Source: Salirhabdus sp. Marseille-P4669
GTDB lineage: Bacteria > Bacillota > Bacilli > Bacillales > Alkalibacillaceae
Assembly (NCBI RefSeq): GCF_900240405.1
Contig: NZ_OEQK01000002.1
Span: 434,001 to 498,000 of the forward strand
Direction of reading: 5' to 3'
Length of the DNA: 64,000 bases
The position numbers and the translations under genes are program-made. The stretch's first letter is position 1; every line of letters starts with the position of its first letter. This document shows positions 59,971 to 64,000 of this stretch, piece after piece. The notes beneath the pieces are model-generated. The model worked only from the letters and a program-made list of their open reading frames with translations. It did not search any database and was not told the DNA's origin.

Positions 59971-61098
59971 ATGGACGAATTATCTAATGTGAACCTTTCT
60001 GTAGGTGATCAAGTTACTGGTACAGTGGTGAAAGTAGAGGAAAAGCACGCGTTAGTTGATATTGGCGCTAAAGTAGAAGGAATTCTACCAATTAGTGAAA
60101 TCTCTAATCTTCATATTGAAAAAACTTCGGATGCTTTATCAGTAGGCGATGAAATTAAAGTACAAGTGAAAAAGATAGAAGAAGAAGAAATTGTTTTATC
60201 AAAAAAACTTGTGGACTTTGAAAAGGTATGGAGTAGTCTGGAGAAAAAGTTCCAAGATGGCGAAGTGTTTAACGCGGAAGTAAAAGAAGTAGTTAAAGGC
60301 GGACTAGTAGCAGATGTTGGATTACGCGGTTTCATACCAGCATCCCATGTGGAAGCTTACTTTGTTGAAGATTTTGAACAATATAAAGGAAAAACATTAA
60401 GCTTAAAAGTAATCGAGCTTGATAAGGATAAGAACCGAGTTATTCTTTCTCACCGTGTCGTAGAAGAAGAGCAAAAAAACAAACAAAAACAAGATTCTCT
60501 TCAAAAGATTGAATCTGGTGATGTGCTTGAAGGTGTTGTTCAACGAATAACAGACTTTGGTGCTTTTGTAGATATCGGTGGAATTGATGGTTTAGTACAT
60601 ATTTCTCAATTGTCACACGAGCATGTAAATAAGGCATCGGATGTATTAAAAGAAGGGGAAACCGTTAAAGTGAAGGTTTTATCAGTCGATCGTGATACAG
60701 AACGAATTTCTCTTTCGATTAAAGATGTATTACCTGGCCCTTGGGAAGGCGTGAGCGAAAAGATTAAAACTGGTGACGTTGTAGAAGGTACAGTGAAGCG
60801 TTTAGTGAACTTTGGTGCTTTTGTAGAAGTTCTACCTGGAATTGAAGGTCTAGTTCATGTATCTCAAATTGCCGACCGTCATATTGGCACACCGAAGGAA
60901 GTTTTAGAGGTGGGACAAACTGTACAAGCAAAGGTACTAGAAGTGAATGAAGAAAATAAAAGGTTGTCATTAAGTATAAGAGAAGTTGAGAATGATAAAA
61001 ATAGACAAGAGATTGCACAATATCAACAAAACCAAGAACAAGGAACATTCCAATTAGGAGATGTTATTGGGGAACAACTTGGAAAACTGAAAAAATAA
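59971..61098 (+). CDS. ypfD: Ribosomal protein S1-like RNA-binding protein (YpfD)
   Basis: The 375-residue protein comprises four S1 RNA-binding domains (about residues 10-80, 95-160, 180-250 and 265-335), each with the GxxxxGTVxxxxxxGAFVDIG-type strand pattern. It is the YpfD/RpsA homologue of Firmicutes, shorter than the six-domain protein of Proteobacteria. It binds mRNA and may assist translation, but its role is debated. Start ATG 59971 follows AAGGAGG; an earlier in-frame start lacks a site. The leader contains a 14-base block also found near 2093. Confidence 0.92.
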   Translation: MDELSNVNLSVGDQVTGTVVKVEEKHALVDIGAKVEGILPISEISNLHIEKTSDALSVGDEIKVQVKKIEEEEIVLSKKLVDFEKVWSSLEKKFQDGEVFNAEVKEVVKGGLVADVGLRGFIPASHVEAYFVEDFEQYKGKTLSLKVIELDKDKNRVILSHRVVEEEQKNKQKQDSLQKIESGDVLEGVVQRITDFGAFVDIGGIDGLVHISQLSHEHVNKASDVLKEGETVKVKVLSVDRDTERISLSIKDVLPGPWEGVSEKIKTGDVVEGTVKRLVNFGAFVEVLPGIEGLVHVSQIADRHIGTPKEVLEVGQTVQAKVLEVNEENKRLSLSIREVENDKNRQEIAQYQQNQEQGTFQLGDVIGEQLGKLKK

Positions 61099-61115
61099 AT
61101 GTGGTGATGGAACAA

Positions 61116-62156
61116 ATGAGTCGTTCTGAACGAAAACTTTCCCATATTCAAGAAGCAATTAGTCAACAACGGGCTTATACGAATAGCTTTGATGATGTTC
61201 AAATTGTTCACCAAAGCCTAAGTGGTCGAAATTGGGAGGATCTATCACTGCAAGTTAAATTTGGCGAACTTCATTTAAGTTCGCCACTTTTTATAAATGC
61301 AATGACTGGTGGTGGCGGGTTAAAAACGGAAGAGATAAACCGTAAACTAGCGACTGTTGCGAAGGAGAAAAAGATCACGATTGCAGTTGGCTCCCAAATG
61401 GCAGCTCTAAAAGATAAAGAACAGGTGAACACCTATAAGGTGATGCGCAAAGTGAACCCGAACGGTGTTATTTTTGCGAACGTAGGTAGTGAAGCAACTT
61501 TAGATCAAGCAAATAAAGCGGTGGAAATGGTAGAAGCAAATGCTTTGCAGATTCATTTAAACATCCTTCAGGAATTAATTATGCCTGAAGGAGATCGGCA
61601 ATTCTCGGATCGGCTTCGAAAGCTGGAGGACATTGTCTCGAATGTGGAAGTACCAGTAATTGTGAAGGAAGTTGGCTTTGGTATATCAAAAGAAACAGCA
61701 AAACAATTGGAAGCAATAGGTGTTCAATATATTGATGTTAGCGGTTATGGGGGGACAAATTTTTCTGTAATCGAAAATAAAAGACGCACGTTGAAAGTGA
61801 ATCCTCTTAATGAGTGGGGGATTCCAACGGTACCTTCCATTTTAGAGGTTGCTGCGGAAGTACCTAGTCTTCATATTGCTGCATCTGGTGGAATTCGACA
61901 TGGAATAGATGGGGTAAAAGCATTTGTGCTTGGTGCATCACTTTTTGGTATGGCTGGCTCATTGCTAAAAGTTCTAATGGAGCATGATGAGGAGGAACTA
62001 GCCACTGAAATTGAATCGATTCATACGCAATTTAAAATCGCTTTAGTGGCATTAGGTGCTAGAACACCTAAAGAGCTCCGCGGTAAACCTCATGTGTTTT
62101 TCGGTAAAACAAAAGAATGGTATGAACAACGTATAAATTCTTTTCCAAACGATTAA
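61116..62156 (+). CDS. fni: Type 2 isopentenyl-diphosphate isomerase
   Basis: The 346-residue protein is the FMN-dependent type 2 isomerase that interconverts isopentenyl and dimethylallyl diphosphate for isoprenoid synthesis. Seen are the NAMTGGGG region near residue 62, VGSQMAAL near 90, the HLNILQELIMPEGDR segment near 150, the FMN-phosphate loop in DVSGYGGTNF near 208, and AASGGIRHGID near 255. It matches Fni of B. subtilis (349). ATG 61116 is preferred because GGTGAT lies upstream; earlier GTG and ATG codons would add a few residues. It is 17 bases after ypfD. Confidence 0.93.
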   Translation: MSRSERKLSHIQEAISQQRAYTNSFDDVQIVHQSLSGRNWEDLSLQVKFGELHLSSPLFINAMTGGGGLKTEEINRKLATVAKEKKITIAVGSQMAALKDKEQVNTYKVMRKVNPNGVIFANVGSEATLDQANKAVEMVEANALQIHLNILQELIMPEGDRQFSDRLRKLEDIVSNVEVPVIVKEVGFGISKETAKQLEAIGVQYIDVSGYGGTNFSVIENKRRTLKVNPLNEWGIPTVPSILEVAAEVPSLHIAASGGIRHGIDGVKAFVLGASLFGMAGSLLKVLMEHDEEELATEIESIHTQFKIALVALGARTPKELRGKPHVFFGKTKEWYEQRINSFPND

Positions 62157-62167
62157 GAAAACAAAAA

Positions 62168-62199
62168 AACACCTATAATGGGAACTATAAGTAGGTGTT
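62168..62199 (+). promoter_or_regulatory. Hairpin overlapping the yphA ribosome binding site
   Basis: AACACCTA (62168-62175) can pair with TAGGTGTT (62192-62199). The right arm contains AGGTG, which appears to be the ribosome binding site of yphA, so folding could hide it. The stem is short and lacks a T run. Confidence 0.4.
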
Positions 62200-62204
62200 G
62201 AAAA

Positions 62205-62801
62205 ATGGAAAAAGGATTATTTCTATGGTTCATTTGGTTACTTTGGATTATTTTATACTTTTTTGAATTTAATAAACGGAAACGAACGATCCAAACATGT
62301 ATCGTCCTTATCGGTATTATTTGTTCGAATCAGTATATTGTCATAATGGATTTCCAACTCTTTCTGCCACTACTATATGGTTTGCTAATAGGTTTTTGTA
62401 TATTGTCGGTACAAAAGAAAAGTATAACTATGATTCTACTTACGATAAGCTTGAGCTTTTTTTATAGTGGATTAAAAATTTGGGAGCTTTTGAATCCATT
62501 ATGGTTGTTTGTTTCGTCAACTGTATTTTGGACTATCGTTGGATTTACCATTCTTTCTCTATTTACACCACCTAAATATGAACTACGAATAGGGATATGG
62601 CTGGTTAGTACTTCTACAGGCCATCTTATTTACAGCTTAATTCGAAATGCCTATGGGTACCAATATGCAATTGGTGATTACTCTTATTTAGTCGATGTAG
62701 TGTTTTTTGTGCAGCTTCTTACAGTTATAAATAAATTAGGGAAACTAAGTGCTAAAATTGAACAGTCTATTCAAAACGTTCGGCTTAAAAGTATGAAATA
62801 A
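62205..62801 (+). CDS. yphA: YphA family membrane protein
   Basis: The 198-residue protein has about six hydrophobic segments covering most of its length. Position between fni and der, and the length (199), match B. subtilis YphA. Function unknown. Its ATG 62205 is preceded by AGGTG inside a small inverted repeat. Confidence 0.82.
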   Translation: MEKGLFLWFIWLLWIILYFFEFNKRKRTIQTCIVLIGIICSNQYIVIMDFQLFLPLLYGLLIGFCILSVQKKSITMILLTISLSFFYSGLKIWELLNPLWLFVSSTVFWTIVGFTILSLFTPPKYELRIGIWLVSTSTGHLIYSLIRNAYGYQYAIGDYSYLVDVVFFVQLLTVINKLGKLSAKIEQSIQNVRLKSMK

Positions 62802-62897
62802 TTTATTGCTAGAAAGTAAACAATAATAATACATGTGATAAGAGATATAAATTTGTTTATTTATACCTCTTTTGCTAAAATATAAAAGCTAATAGTT

Positions 62898-62926
62898 ACC
62901 CTTCTTTCATAAAAAGAAGGGTTTTA
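62898..62926 (+). terminator. Terminator between yphA and der
   Basis: ACCCTTCTTT (62898-62907) pairs with AAAGAAGGGT (62913-62922), followed by TTTATAC. Confidence 0.8.
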
Positions 62927-63023
62927 TACTATCAATAAAATAGTATTGAAGGAAATAGTATGAAATAAAACAAATAGATACAACTAGATCCTAGTGAATC
63001 GTTGAGAAAAAGGGTGAACCTAA

Positions 63024-64000
63024 ATGCGTAAATCAGTAGTTGCAATTGTTGGAAAACCAAACGTAGGAAAATCAACTATATTTAATCGTTTAGTTGGTGA
63101 AAGAATTTCAATCGTAGAAGATATACCAGGTGTTACGAGAGATCGAATCTATTCAGAAGCAGAATGGTTAAACACAAAATTTAATTTAATTGATACTGGT
63201 GGAATTGAGATTGGTGATGAGCCTTTGCTCGTTCAAATGAGGCAACAAGCAGAAATTGCGATTGATGAAGCGGACGTTATCATTTTTATGATTAATGGCA
63301 AAGAAGGAATTACAGCTGCAGATGAAGAAGTTGCCAAAATGTTATTTAAAACAAATAAGCCAGTCGTTTTAGCTGTAAACAAAATCGACAATCCAGAAAT
63401 GAGAGAACAAATCTATGAATATTATTCATTAGGTTTTGGGGAACCTTTCCCGATTTCTGGAACCCATGGGCTCGGCTTAGGTGATTTGTTAGACGAAGTA
63501 GTGAAGCATTTTCCAGAAAGAGCTGTCGAAGAGTATGATGAGGAAGTAATTCGGTTTAGTCTAATCGGTCGACCAAATGTAGGTAAATCTTCGCTCGTTA
63601 ACGCCCTTTTAGGAGAAGAACGGGTTATTGTTAGTGATATAGCTGGAACAACTAGAGACGCAATTGATACCTCGTTTGTTAAGGATGGTAATGACTTTAT
63701 TATTATCGATACTGCAGGAATGAGAAAAAGAGGAAAGGTATATGAAAAGACCGAAAAATATAGTGTGTTAAGGGCTTTAAAAGCAATCGAGCGTTCAGAC
63801 GTCGTTCTAGTAGTTTTGGATGCAGATACTGGAATTATTGAGCAAGATAAAAAGATTGCTGGTTACGCCCATGATGCAGGTAAAGCCATAATCATAGTGG
63901 TTAATAAATGGGATACGGTTGAAAAAGATGATAATACGATGGCAAAATTTGAGGAAAAGGTACGAAAAGAATTCCAATTTCTCGATTATGCGCCAATTGT
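63024..64000 (+). CDS. der: GTPase Der (EngA), 3' truncated
   Basis: The window ends inside this gene after 325 codons of an expected ~436. Two Ras-like GTPase domains in tandem are the hallmark of Der. The first P-loop is GKPNVGKST at residues 10-18, with DTGGI near 57 and NKID near 119. The second P-loop is GRPNVGKSS near 183, with DTAGMRKR near 230 and NKWD near 293. The KH-like C-terminal domain lies past the edge. Der is an essential assembly factor for the 50S ribosomal subunit. AAGGGTGA lies just before the ATG. Confidence 0.97.
   Translation, partial: MRKSVVAIVGKPNVGKSTIFNRLVGERISIVEDIPGVTRDRIYSEAEWLNTKFNLIDTGGIEIGDEPLLVQMRQQAEIAIDEADVIIFMINGKEGITAADEEVAKMLFKTNKPVVLAVNKIDNPEMREQIYEYYSLGFGEPFPISGTHGLGLGDLLDEVVKHFPERAVEEYDEEVIRFSLIGRPNVGKSSLVNALLGEERVIVSDIAGTTRDAIDTSFVKDGNDFIIIDTAGMRKRGKVYEKTEKYSVLRALKAIERSDVVLVVLDADTGIIEQDKKIAGYAHDAGKAIIIVVNKWDTVEKDDNTMAKFEEKVRKEFQFLDYAPI

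Overview
The window is a continuous piece of a low-GC, endospore-forming Firmicute chromosome. The gene order follows Bacillus subtilis from yqjQ to der almost step by step: yqjQ, coaA, polY2, yqkF, nudF, yqxK, spoIIM, fur, yqzK, xerD, drm-punA-pdp, dacF-spoIIA-sigF, spoVA, lysA, ppiB, ribT, ypuF, scpAB, ypuI, dacB-spmAB, rluB, resABCDE, sigX, fer, ypbB-recQ-ypbDE, ypbGH, gudB, ypdA, ansA, prsW, sleB-ypeB, ypfAB, cmk, ypfD, fni, yphA, der. Strong AGGAGG-type ribosome binding sites and frequent TTG/GTG starts fit Bacillaceae. The intergenic repeats and a few deviations from B. subtilis suggest an Oceanobacillus/Virgibacillus-like genus, but the genus cannot be fixed from this sequence alone. 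Nearly all genes point rightward.

Layout. 1-10 kb: housekeeping and repair genes (CoA synthesis, SOS-type Y-family polymerase, oxidoreductases, Nudix hydrolase, EndoQ-like nuclease), then spoIIM and fur. 10.5-15 kb: xerD and a nucleoside salvage operon. 15-22.6 kb: the sporulation block dacF-spoIIAA-AB-sigF followed by spoVA A-B-C-D-EB-F. This block sets forespore sigma-F activity and then builds the dipicolinate channel. 22.8-30 kb: lysA, ppiB, an orphan ribT, chromosome segregation genes scpA/scpB and a superoxide dismutase. 30.4-33.5 kb: spore cortex maturation genes dacB-spmA-spmB and rluB. 33.5-41.4 kb: cytochrome c biogenesis and the respiratory two-component system resA-E, then an ECF sigma factor with its anti-sigma gene. 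41.6-49.5 kb: ferredoxin, ypbB-recQ, a CPBP protease, the cotJ spore coat operon on the minus strand, a CBS-domain protein, a phosphoesterase and mecB. 49.7-54.2 kb: ddl, gudB, ypdA, asparaginase. 54.3-57.4 kb: prsW and the germination pair sleB-ypeB. 57.5-64 kb: a c-di-GMP receptor, cmk, plsC, an S1-domain protein, fni, yphA and the start of der, which runs off the window.

Regulatory sites read directly include a LexA-type box inside the polY promoter, a PerR-type box on the fur promoter, sigma-F/G-like and sigma-G-like promoters before dacF and spoVAA, an ECF promoter before sigX, and a cre-like box before gudB. Many intrinsic terminators are visible.

I found no convincing undescribed multi-gene system; this is core genome. 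The most unusual material is non-coding: a 21-bp-periodic degenerate repeat between yqjQ and coaA, a roughly 53-bp-periodic hairpin array between the anti-sigma gene and fer, and a ~310-bp element with inverted ends between sodF and dacB. Secondary points are the absence of spoVAEA, ribT without rib genes, a short ypbE-like protein without a LysM domain, a noncanonical anti-sigma C-terminus, and an unrecognised gene between scpB and ypuI.
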